Source: Limisphaerales bacterium
Lineage (GTDB): Bacteria; Verrucomicrobiota; Verrucomicrobiae; Limisphaerales; UBA11358
NCBI GenBank assembly: GCA_003152145.1
Contig: PLZL01000189.1
Span: 1-8,504 of the forward strand
Direction of reading: 5' to 3'
DNA: 8,504 bases
Part shown: in pieces, positions 1 to 7,027 of the stretch
Position numbering within the stretch: the first letter of the stretch is position 1
How the letters are laid out: the number at the start of each line of letters is the position of its first letter
The notes under the pieces: generated by a model
What the model was told of the DNA's origin: nothing
Seen by the model: the letters and a program-made list of their open reading frames with translations, nothing else
Database searches by the model: none
Made by a program: the position numbers and the translations under genes

Positions 1-22
1 GACCCGAATGGCGGAAGACCGG

Positions 23-702
23 CTAAAAACGAAACGGTTTTGGTTTTGAACGGAACAGCAGAACCATCATTGTTCCAATAGCGCAAAGCGAGACGGTTCC
101 CGGCTCGGGCACTGCGCCAGCGAAAATTGGCGTGTTGGGGCTGGTTTCGTAGGCCCAATCGCTGATCTGCCCCCAGTTAGAGCCGCCGAGGTTCTGAATG
201 TGTATCCAGCCGTAGTAAAGGCTTCCTGCCACATCCAGCCTTATGCCAGCGTAGGCGTCCGTGTTGCCCTGGAAGTAGCCGATGGAGCCAATATTTGAAG
301 CGGATACGATGCCGGGGGGCCGTTGCCGTCGCTCCCCCACCACACCAAAACGGGGTCGAGCGATGATGAGATGGGCGCATCTTGGCTGAACGCGTAGATC
401 CAAGCTCCTAGCTCCCCGGGCGGCTCCGGAACGGAAATAATGGCATTGTTGTTGAGCGGAGCGAGCTCGATCTCTATGCCGTTCGGGGAGGAGAGATTAA
501 AGTCCACAATGCCGTCGCCGTTCAGATCAGTGCCCTGGCTGCTTGGGTAGTCGCTGTAGGGAATCGGTTGCGGAGGGACGACGTGGACAATGGTGCCCTG
601 TGCCGACGCTCGCCCCGTGACCAAGCAGGTCCCGGCCGCAAGCAGTGCGAGCGCGAGGCTTAAACCTCGCGCTAATGCCGAAATGACTGATGCTTTCTTC
701 AT
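23..702 (-). pseudogene. PEP-CTERM sorted surface protein, frame broken by a 1-nt shift
   Basis: The two parts together would encode about 226 residues. The first frame starts at the ATG at 702-700 and gives a signal peptide (MKKASV, a hydrophobic stretch, then ASA before Q35). A calcium-loop-like motif follows, D59-x-N61-x-D63-G-x-x-D67. This frame stops at 241-243 after 153 residues. The second frame, one base off, continues from about 319 to the TAG at 23-25. It contains GYFQGNTDAYAGIRL and SLYYGWIHI, typical of exported PEP-CTERM proteins, then the tail: VPEP (about 198-201), a hydrophobic helix and a basic end (RSKPKPFRF). The family is exported and processed by an exosortase, which is not in this window. 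The frames join perfectly as GNG-PP-GIV if one C is added to the six-C run at 319-314. I call it a pseudogene provisionally; a sequencing error or a slippage site is possible. No good ribosome site is seen. Confidence 0.75.
314..319 (-). other. Six-C homopolymer at the frameshift point
   Basis: Six G on the plus strand read as six C in the minus-strand PEP-CTERM gene. Adding one C, or a -1 slip, joins the N-terminal frame to the frame carrying the sorting tail. Read in the upstream frame the bases at 319-313 are C CCC CCG, which fits the X XXY YYZ pattern of -1 slippery sites. I did not find a convincing stem-loop just downstream. Confidence 0.7.
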
Positions 703-768
703 TGAACCATTCGCAGCCGATAGAACCGCGTGTTGCCATTCGTGTTCATCGGCAGTTGCGTTGGATTG

Positions 769-1698
769 TCAAAACACCACTGGCACGCCTTCGTCAAGCA
801 CGCGCAGCCTTTGCGCAAGATCTTCTTTGGCGGCGATTTCGCGCAGCCACCGCAGCGGCTCGTCCATGGCCTCGAACGCCAGCCGGAACGTGCCATAGTG
901 CATCGGCACCAGCCGGCGCGCGCGCAGGTCCCTGAACGCCTTCACCGCCTCGTCCGGCCCCATATGCATGCGGCGGAAGGATTCCGGGTGATACGCGCCA
1001 ATCGGCAATAGCGCGATTTCCGGCGCAAGCCGCGAGCCGATTTCCTTGAACCCGTCAAAATACGCGCTGTCGCCCGCGTGATAAATCTTCCGGCCCTGAT
1101 GCTCCAAAACAAATCCGCCGTAACCGCGGTGATGGTCGCGCAACGTGCGCGCGCCCCAATGCTGGCTCGGCGTAAACGTCACCTTCCAGTCGCGTTGCGA
1201 AAAACTTTCCCACCAGTCCAGCTCGATGACGCGCGCGAAGCCGAGATTTTGCGCGAGGTCGCCGACGCCCCACGGCATCACGCCGATTTTCGGCTCCGGC
1301 AATTTGCGCAACGTCGGTTTGTGGAAATGATCGAAATGCGCGTGCGTCAGCAGCACCAGGTCAATCGGCGGCAGGTCGCGGATCTTCAGACCGGCACGCT
1401 TGATGCGTTTCAGCAAAAACAGCCAGTTCGCAAAATTCGGGTCAATCAGCACATTCAAGTCCGTGAACTGGATCAGAAATGACGCGTGGCCGATCCAGGT
1501 AATGGCGACCTGCCGGCGCTTGAGCTTCGGAAAAATCGGCCGGCGCTGCTGGCCGGTGCGCGGCGTCAGCCACGCCTTCCAGATGAGTTCCTGGAAAAAA
1601 GTGCGCGGATTGAAATGCTTCGACGGCGTCAAGTCCCTGAACGAGCGCGGCAAACGCCGGCGCGGCGGGACGGGACGTTGTGGAACCGGTTTCGTCAT
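769..1698 (-). CDS. MBL-fold metal-dependent hydrolase (NAPE-PLD/UlaG-like)
   Basis: The product has 309 residues and is predicted cytoplasmic; no signal peptide is seen. Metal-binding residues of the metallo-beta-lactamase fold are all present: HAHFDH at 119-124 (H119, H121, D123, H124), H180 in SQHW, D210 in YHAGDSAYF and H267 in PMHYGTF. The opening strand WIGHASFLIQF (68-78), the SQHW block and LLPIGAYHPESF (230-241) fit the branch that includes NAPE-hydrolysing phospholipase D and UlaG-like lactonases, rather than true beta-lactamases. Members cleave phosphodiesters, lactones or related esters; the substrate here cannot be read from sequence. The N-terminal 60 residues are rich in Arg and Pro and precede the fold. 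ATG at 1698 is the first clear start, with no obvious Shine-Dalgarno. It is divergent from the DUF2339 gene and lies 66 bp upstream of the PEP-CTERM gene, so those two may be co-transcribed. Confidence 0.88.
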   Translation of the reverse strand: MTKPVPQRPVPPRRRLPRSFRDLTPSKHFNPRTFFQELIWKAWLTPRTGQQRRPIFPKLKRRQVAITWIGHASFLIQFTDLNVLIDPNFANWLFLLKRIKRAGLKIRDLPPIDLVLLTHAHFDHFHKPTLRKLPEPKIGVMPWGVGDLAQNLGFARVIELDWWESFSQRDWKVTFTPSQHWGARTLRDHHRGYGGFVLEHQGRKIYHAGDSAYFDGFKEIGSRLAPEIALLPIGAYHPESFRRMHMGPDEAVKAFRDLRARRLVPMHYGTFRLAFEAMDEPLRWLREIAAKEDLAQRLRVLDEGVPVVF

Positions 1699-1940
1699 GC
1701 AACAGCGGGATCTTAATCCCCGCGCGTGCCGAGTGAAATGGAAAATGCCACATTAATTAATTGATTGTTCAGTCAATTTTTTTCAATTGAGCCACCCGCC
1801 GCGCTGACTGGTAAGCTGCCAGAAGATGAACTCGACCAGACTTGGCTTCCAATGCGCACCGCTTTTGCCGCTTGCCACAAGCTGTCAACGAGGCGCACAC
1901 TGCGCGCAACCAAGTCCGTTGCGCCAATTGAAATAAAATT
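1699..1940. promoter_or_regulatory. Divergent intergenic region with AT-rich core
   Basis: This 242-bp stretch separates the minus-strand hydrolase from the plus-strand DUF2339 gene and must hold the promoters of both unless they lie within the genes. Its base composition is uneven: about 1751-1790 is strongly AT-rich (TTAATTAATTGA and a run of seven T), while the flanks are GC-rich. A minus-strand TTGACT at 1776-1771 resembles a -35 box, but no good -10 box lies 16-18 bases further on, so I do not assign a promoter. The bases before the DUF2339 ATG (GAAATAAAATT) are AT-rich without a Shine-Dalgarno. No convincing small gene is seen. Confidence 0.5.
1759..1778. promoter_or_regulatory. TetR-operator-like imperfect palindrome
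   Basis: The core TTGATTGTTCAGTCAA (1761-1776) matches its own reverse complement at 12 of 16 positions; adding AA and TT on the two sides gives 16 of 20. The form TTGA-y-TG-nn-CA-r-TCAA resembles operators bound by TetR-family dimers. A second perfect palindrome, TCAATTGA, lies at 1783-1790, reusing the same half-site word. The site overlaps the minus-strand TTGACT that could serve as a -35 box for the hydrolase, so a bound repressor would block it. No regulator gene is in the window; the role is inferred. Confidence 0.4.
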
Positions 1941-4900
1941 ATGGAATCCGGCATCGTTCTTGTCGTCTTGGTAATTCTCGGAATTCCGATTGCGCTGGGA
2001 GTCTGGCTGATTGTGCGCGCCATCAGCACAAGGAATCGCATCGAGGAACTTTCCGACCGGCTCGTTGCTCTCGAATCGGAAATTATTCGGCTGAAACGGG
2101 AAAAAGAGTCGCCAAAGCCCGTCGAATCAGCGCCAGCGCCAGCGCCGCAACCGAAAAATGTCACTCCTGCTCCAATCGAGCCGCCGCAGCCTGTCATTAC
2201 ACCGTTGCGCCCGCCCGTCGCCACGCCGCCGCCAGTTTTCGTCGCGCCAGTTCCACCACGGCCAGCACCCATTCCATTGCCCAAACCCAAACCTGCCATC
2301 AATTGGGAACAGTTCATGGGCGTCAAGATGTTCGCGTGGGTCGGCGGACTCGCGCTCTTCCTTGGCGTTGCGTTCTTTGTCAAATACTCGTTCGACAATA
2401 ATCTCGTCCCGCCCGAATTGCGTGTGGCCATCGGTTTCCTGACCGGCCTCGGCCTGCTTGTTGGCGGCGTGGTGATGTCGCGCAAGAACTTCCCCGCGCT
2501 CTCGCAAACGTTGTGCGCCACCGGCATCGTGATCCTCTACGCCGTCACCTTTGCCTGCCACTCGATTTATCAATTTGATTTTTTCGGACCGCTGCCGGCT
2601 TTTCTACTGATGGCGCTCATCACCACGGCGGCATTCCTGCTTGCCGTCCGGCTCAACGCCATCGTCGTCGCCATTCTCGGAATGTTGGGCGGTTTTCTCA
2701 CGCCGATTCTCCTTTCCGCCGGCCAAGACAATCCCCTCGGCCTCTTTGGCTACATCGCCATTCTTGATGCCGGGCTGATTGTCGTCGCATTGAACCGCCG
2801 CTGGCATTTCCTCACCGCACTTGCCGCGCTTGGCACGGCCATCCTGCAAATCGGCTGGGCGGGGAAATTTTTCGTTAGCGAAAAATATTTTGAAGGAAAC
2901 AAAATTCTCGTCGCGCTCGCCGTGCTGTTCGGCTTCAACGCGCTTTATCTCGCGGCGAACTGGCTGGCCAAACGCCGCTTGCAATCGAACTGGTGGCTCG
3001 CCGGCGGCAACCTCGGCCTCGCCGCTGTTGCGCTGGTATTCACGCTGTGTTTCTTCGAATTTCCACCGCTCGCGCAACGGCCAATTTTGCTCTTCAGTTT
3101 CGTTTTCCTGATTGACCTCGCCGTCGCCGCACTCGCGTGGCTCGATGAAAAAGTTTCTCCGGCCCAGCCCATCGCCGGCCTCGCGGTTTTTGGCCTGCTG
3201 GCATTCTGGACTGCGCAACATCTTACGAACGAATTGCTCAACGCTGCGCTCGCGTTCTACCTCGTCTTCGCTGTGTTCCACTCCGCGCTGCCTGCGTGGC
3301 TTCAACGCCGGCGCGGCGTCACGTGCGGCGTGGCCACGCAACTGAACCATTTCTTCCCGCCACTCGCGCTGCTCCTCGTGCTGGTGCCGATTTTCAAACT
3401 GGAGGAGCTCTCGTTTCTCGTGTGGCCGTTTGTGCTGCTCGTGGACTTGCTGGCCATCGTGCTCGCGGTGATGACGACGGCGCTGCTGCCGGTGCTGGCG
3501 GTGTTGCTGCTCACGCTCGCCGCGACCGGTGCGCTGATTTTTAAAATCCCATCCGACCTCACCGGCCTGCCGACCTCGTTTTTCCTGCTCGGCGCGTTTG
3601 CGGTGTTTTTCGTCGTCGCCAGCGTGTGGCTCGCGCGGAAATTCAAACCGGACGTTTTCAAATCCGGTCTGAAAATTGCCGGCGATATCAACGCCAATGA
3701 AACAATGGTTGCGCTGCTGCCCGCGAGTTCCGCCGTGCTGCCGTTCCTGCTGCTCATCATGGCCACGCTGCGGCTGCCGCTCGCCAATCCGTCTCCGGTG
3801 TTCGGCCTTGCGCTGCTGCTCGTCGTGCTGCTGCTCGGCCTGACGAAAATCTTTTCGTTCGACTGGATGCCACTCGTCGGCCTCATCAGCACCTTCGCCC
3901 TCGAATCTGCCTGGCATTTCAAACAGTTCGACATTGCTAATCCCAATCTCATTTCGCCGCCAATGCTACTCGGCTGGTATCTGATTTTCTTCGCGGCGTT
4001 CGCGGTGTTCCCATTCGTGTTCCTCAAAAAATTCGCGGACAAAACATTTCCGTGGGCCGCCGCCGCGCTTGCCGGGCCGGCGCAATTCCTCCTGATTTTC
4101 CGGCTCGTGAAAATCGCATGGCCGAACTCGATGATGGGCTTGGTGCCCGCCGCGTTTGCAGTTCCCGCGCTGTTAAGCCTCGTCGCCGTTTTGAAAACAA
4201 TTCCCACGGAAAACAAATCGCGCATGACGCAACTCGCGTGGTTCGGCGGCGTGGCATTGTTCTTCATTACGCTCATTTTCCCGGTTCAATTCGACCGCCA
4301 GTGGATCACCATCGGCTGGGCGCTCGAAGGCGCGGCGCTGCTCTGGCTCTTTCATCGCGTGCCGCATCCGGGGCTGCGGCTGGTTGGCGTCAGTCTGCTC
4401 GTCGCCGCGTTTGTCCGGCTCGCCTTCAATCCCGCCGTGCTCGAATATCACACCCGCAGCGTGACGCCGATTTTCAACTGGTATCTCTACGCCTACGGCG
4501 TCGTGACGGGGTGTTTGTTCGCCGGAACAAAACTTCTCGCGCCGCCGCGCAATCTCGTTTTGAAATCAAATATTCAACCCATCCTCGCCGGACTCGGCAC
4601 CGTACTGGCATTTTTGTTGTTAAATATCGAGATTGCCGACTACTTCAGCGAACCCGGCTCGACCCTCACTTTCCAATTCAGCGGCGACTTCGCGCGCGAC
4701 ATGACCTATTCCATCGCATGGGCGCTGTTCGCGCTCGTGCTGCTGGTCGCCGGCATTCTCAAAAAAATTCCCGCCGCCCGCTACGCCGCGATGGGATTGC
4801 TGTGTGTCACGCTGCTCAAACTTTTCTTCCACGATCTGGCGCGGCTTGGCCAGCTCTACCGCATCGGCGCGTTCATCGGCGTGGCGGTCATTGCCATGCT

Positions 4901-4976
4901 GGCGTCGTTCGCGTATCAAAAATTCTTTTCCGCAACCGCAAAACCGCCGGAGGCCAAAGATGAAAACAAGCCGTGA
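1941..4976 (+). CDS. DUF2339 family giant polytopic membrane protein
   Basis: The product has 1011 residues. Order: an N-terminal membrane helix (about 5-26); a short charged helix likely to form a coiled coil (31-55); a Pro/Ala-rich linker (56-118); then the DUF2339 opening block NWEQFMGVKMFAWVGGLALF (121-140) followed by FDNNLVPPELRVAIG. From there to about residue 995 the protein is nearly continuous hydrophobic segments, by eye some 28-30 helices. The late family blocks QWITIGWALEGAALLWL and, near the C-terminus, SIAWALFALVLLVAGI and LLKLFFHDLARLGQLYRIGA are also present. The length is normal to long for the family. DUF2339 (COG5373) proteins are inner-membrane proteins of unknown function; no enzyme motif is seen. 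ATG at 1941 is chosen because it directly precedes the first helix. The gene overlaps the next one by 17 bp, which points to a shared complex. Confidence 0.9.
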   Translation: MESGIVLVVLVILGIPIALGVWLIVRAISTRNRIEELSDRLVALESEIIRLKREKESPKPVESAPAPAPQPKNVTPAPIEPPQPVITPLRPPVATPPPVFVAPVPPRPAPIPLPKPKPAINWEQFMGVKMFAWVGGLALFLGVAFFVKYSFDNNLVPPELRVAIGFLTGLGLLVGGVVMSRKNFPALSQTLCATGIVILYAVTFACHSIYQFDFFGPLPAFLLMALITTAAFLLAVRLNAIVVAILGMLGGFLTPILLSAGQDNPLGLFGYIAILDAGLIVVALNRRWHFLTALAALGTAILQIGWAGKFFVSEKYFEGNKILVALAVLFGFNALYLAANWLAKRRLQSNWWLAGGNLGLAAVALVFTLCFFEFPPLAQRPILLFSFVFLIDLAVAALAWLDEKVSPAQPIAGLAVFGLLAFWTAQHLTNELLNAALAFYLVFAVFHSALPAWLQRRRGVTCGVATQLNHFFPPLALLLVLVPIFKLEELSFLVWPFVLLVDLLAIVLAVMTTALLPVLAVLLLTLAATGALIFKIPSDLTGLPTSFFLLGAFAVFFVVASVWLARKFKPDVFKSGLKIAGDINANETMVALLPASSAVLPFLLLIMATLRLPLANPSPVFGLALLLVVLLLGLTKIFSFDWMPLVGLISTFALESAWHFKQFDIANPNLISPPMLLGWYLIFFAAFAVFPFVFLKKFADKTFPWAAAALAGPAQFLLIFRLVKIAWPNSMMGLVPAAFAVPALLSLVAVLKTIPTENKSRMTQLAWFGGVALFFITLIFPVQFDRQWITIGWALEGAALLWLFHRVPHPGLRLVGVSLLVAAFVRLAFNPAVLEYHTRSVTPIFNWYLYAYGVVTGCLFAGTKLLAPPRNLVLKSNIQPILAGLGTVLAFLLLNIEIADYFSEPGSTLTFQFSGDFARDMTYSIAWALFALVLLVAGILKKIPAARYAAMGLLCVTLLKLFFHDLARLGQLYRIGAFIGVAVIAMLASFAYQKFFSATAKPPEAKDENKP
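4949..4953 (+). promoter_or_regulatory. Ribosome binding site deciding the DUF3999-like start
   Basis: GGAGG lies six bases before the ATG at 4960, inside the last codons of the DUF2339 gene. It is the clearest Shine-Dalgarno in the window. It supports 4960 as the start over the earlier in-frame ATG at 4804, whose extra 52 residues (Arg/Ser-rich) merely shadow the DUF2339 gene and would hide the signal peptide. Confidence 0.8.
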
Positions 4977-6954
4977 TTTTCTGGCAAAATTGATCTGCGG
5001 CTTCGCGCTCCTTTGCGGTGTCACGGCAAATGCCGCATTGCCCTCCGAATGGCAGCACACGCAGCAATTCGATGTGTCCGCGCCCGGCCTAGTGAAAATC
5101 AGCCTGCCGGTGGAAACGCTCAACGTCGCACGGCCCGCGCTCGAAGACTTGCGGCTTTGCGACGACTCGGGTAACGAACTGCCGTTCCTCATCACGCGCC
5201 CTGTGCGGTCGAGCAAGGCCGTTCAGGGCGCGAAGTCATTTCAAGTTTCACTCGATGCCGCCGCGACCGTCATCACGCTCGAGACCGGACTGGCGCAACC
5301 GCTCGACGGCGTGACGCTGGAAACGCCGACGATTAATTTCATCAAGGCCGTGCGCGTCGAAGGTTCGGCGGACGGCCAGAACTGGCAGCGGCTCGCGCAA
5401 GGCCGGCCAATTTTCCGCCAGCTTTACGGCGCGGGCCAGCTCCACGTTTCATTCCCCGCCGGCGAGTGGCGCTGGCTGCGGCTCACGATTGACGACCAGC
5501 GTTCACAACCGGTTCCGTTCACCGGCGCCCGCGTCCACGCCGCCGATGTCGAAGCGACGCCGATCGAATTGCAAACCGTTACCATCGCCGAGCGGAACGA
5601 AAATCCCGGTGAAACACGGCTCACGCTGAATCTTGGCGCGGCGAATCTGGACGTGGCTTCGGCAAAAATTGAAACCGACGAACCGCTGTTCACGCGGGCC
5701 GTCACGTTCACCGTGCCGCAGATCACCGAGGATTCCATCCGTGAACAAACCTTCGGGCAGGGCGTGATTTACCGCGTCGCAATCGAAGGCCAGCCTGTAT
5801 CCGAAAACCTTTCCGTGCCGCTGGAAAAGCAAGTCCATTCGCACGAACTATTTTTGTCAATCACCAACGGCGACAGCCCACCACTGCCTGTTTCAGCCGT
5901 GCGCGTCGAGCGGCGGCCGGTTTATCTCGTGTTCATGGCGCGGCAGGCGGGAACGTTTCATCTGCTCACCGGCAACAAATCCTGCGCCGCGCCGCGTTAT
6001 GATCTGGCGGCGCTCGGCGCGGATTTGAAAAACGCCGCGTTCACGCCGACAAAAATTTCGGCGCTGGCAGACAACCCGGATTTTCACGCGCCGGAAGCAC
6101 TGGCTGGACTCGAAGTGACCGGCGCGCCGCTCGACGTTTCCGCGTGGAAATTCCGCAAAGCCATCCAACTCGCGCGCGGTGGCGCGCAGCAAATCGAACT
6201 CGACCTCGACGTGCTCGCACACGCGCAGCCGGGCTTCGCGGATTTGCGCGTGCTGCACGAAAGCAACCAGGTGCCTTACATCGTCCAGCGCACGTCCATC
6301 AGCCGCTCGCTCGCGCCAGCCGTCATTGCGACGAACGACGCGAAAAATCCCAAATTGAGCCGCTGGATCATCAAACTTCCACGCGCCGGTCTGCCGCTCA
6401 CGCGACTAACGTGCGCGACGAAAACACCGTTGTTCCAGCGCTCAATATCGCTTGACGAGGAACTTGCCGACGAGCGCGGCGACAAATACCGCCATGCGCT
6501 GGGCGGCGGTTCGTGGGAGCAAACGCCGGAACGCAAATCGAAAGAATTCTCCCTGACACTGGACAGCGCGGCGCAAAGCGACACGCTTTTCCTCGAAACG
6601 GAGAACGCCGACAACCCACCCATCGCATTGGAAAAATTCACGGCATTTTATCCCGCAACGCGCCTGCTGTTCAAGGCGAAGCCGGACGATGAACTTTTTC
6701 TTTACTACGGCAATCCGCGCGTGGCACCGCCGCGTTACGACTTGAGCCTCGTCGCAAATCAACTGCTCGCCGCGGACAAAAAAGTCGCCTCGCTGTCCGG
6801 CGAGCAGCAGCTCAAGAAATCCTCGTGGCGCGAAAATGAAGTGCCGGGAAAAGGCGGCATCGTATTTTGGGGAATTCTCGCGGTCGTTGTCATCGGCTTG
6901 CTGGTCGTCATTTCGCGGTTGCTTCCGAAATCGCAGACGCCACCGACGTCGTAG
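4960..6954 (+). CDS. DUF3999-like exported protein with C-terminal membrane anchor
   Basis: The product has 664 residues. A signal peptide (1-25, ending TANA before A26) is followed by a large periplasmic part and one C-terminal helix (634-651, GIVFWGILAVVVIGLLVV) with a short basic tail, so it is anchored with its bulk outside the inner membrane. The opening domain (FDVSAPGLVKISLPVETL ... LEDLRLCDDSGNELPF, 37-76) fits DUF3999. Residues 126-179 (VRVEGSADGQNWQRL ... WRWLRLTIDD) look like a discoidin-type beta-sandwich, a fold often used to bind sugars or surfaces. A second copy of the architecture starts near 398 (AIQLARGGAQQIELDLDVL ... FADLRVLHESNQVPY) and both copies end in APRYDL or PPRYDL (344-349, 590-595), so the protein looks internally duplicated. 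From memory, DUF3999 genes often sit beside DUF2339 genes; here they overlap by 17 bp. Function is unknown; no catalytic motif is seen. The family name is less certain than the architecture. Confidence 0.75.
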   Translation: MKTSRDFLAKLICGFALLCGVTANAALPSEWQHTQQFDVSAPGLVKISLPVETLNVARPALEDLRLCDDSGNELPFLITRPVRSSKAVQGAKSFQVSLDAAATVITLETGLAQPLDGVTLETPTINFIKAVRVEGSADGQNWQRLAQGRPIFRQLYGAGQLHVSFPAGEWRWLRLTIDDQRSQPVPFTGARVHAADVEATPIELQTVTIAERNENPGETRLTLNLGAANLDVASAKIETDEPLFTRAVTFTVPQITEDSIREQTFGQGVIYRVAIEGQPVSENLSVPLEKQVHSHELFLSITNGDSPPLPVSAVRVERRPVYLVFMARQAGTFHLLTGNKSCAAPRYDLAALGADLKNAAFTPTKISALADNPDFHAPEALAGLEVTGAPLDVSAWKFRKAIQLARGGAQQIELDLDVLAHAQPGFADLRVLHESNQVPYIVQRTSISRSLAPAVIATNDAKNPKLSRWIIKLPRAGLPLTRLTCATKTPLFQRSISLDEELADERGDKYRHALGGGSWEQTPERKSKEFSLTLDSAAQSDTLFLETENADNPPIALEKFTAFYPATRLLFKAKPDDELFLYYGNPRVAPPRYDLSLVANQLLAADKKVASLSGEQQLKKSSWRENEVPGKGGIVFWGILAVVVIGLLVVISRLLPKSQTPPTS

Positions 6955-7027
6955 GGATGTGCAGCCAACCACGGGCTTTCGGTTTTAATCCGGCCAGACT
7001 TTACAACCGGCAAAAATCCTTCAACTT

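Noticed and set aside
703..768. Possible terminator or separate promoter for the PEP-CTERM gene
   Set aside because: I found no GC-rich inverted repeat with a T-run, and no convincing -35/-10 pair in these 66 bases.
1765..1974. A 69-residue open frame across the divergent intergenic region
   Set aside because: It runs into the DUF2339 gene in a different frame, starts inside the AT-rich operator-like patch, and has no ribosome site or recognisable motif.
1769..2527. A 252-residue Gly/Thr-rich open frame on the minus strand
   Set aside because: Its Gly-rich part is the reverse reading of the Pro-rich linker of the DUF2339 gene, and it shows no conserved motif.
2604..3917. A 437-residue open frame on the minus strand
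   Set aside because: It is antisense to the hydrophobic DUF2339 gene and consists of Glu, Gln, Arg and His-rich sequence without any fold or motif, as expected when GC-rich hydrophobic codons are read backwards.
4804..4959. Upstream in-frame ATG that would lengthen the DUF3999-like protein by 52 residues
   Set aside because: The extension lies wholly inside the DUF2339 gene, would bury the signal peptide, and lacks the GGAGG that precedes the ATG at 4960.
4052..4963. A 303-residue Arg/Ala-rich open frame on the plus strand
   Set aside because: It overlaps the DUF2339 gene in another frame and has the Arg-rich composition of a +1 reading of GC-rich codons.
6955..7027. Possible hairpin (CCGG, 13 bases, CCGG) between the DUF3999-like gene and the next gene
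   Set aside because: The stem is only four base pairs and is followed by A rather than T on the plus strand, so it is not a credible terminator for the upstream gene.
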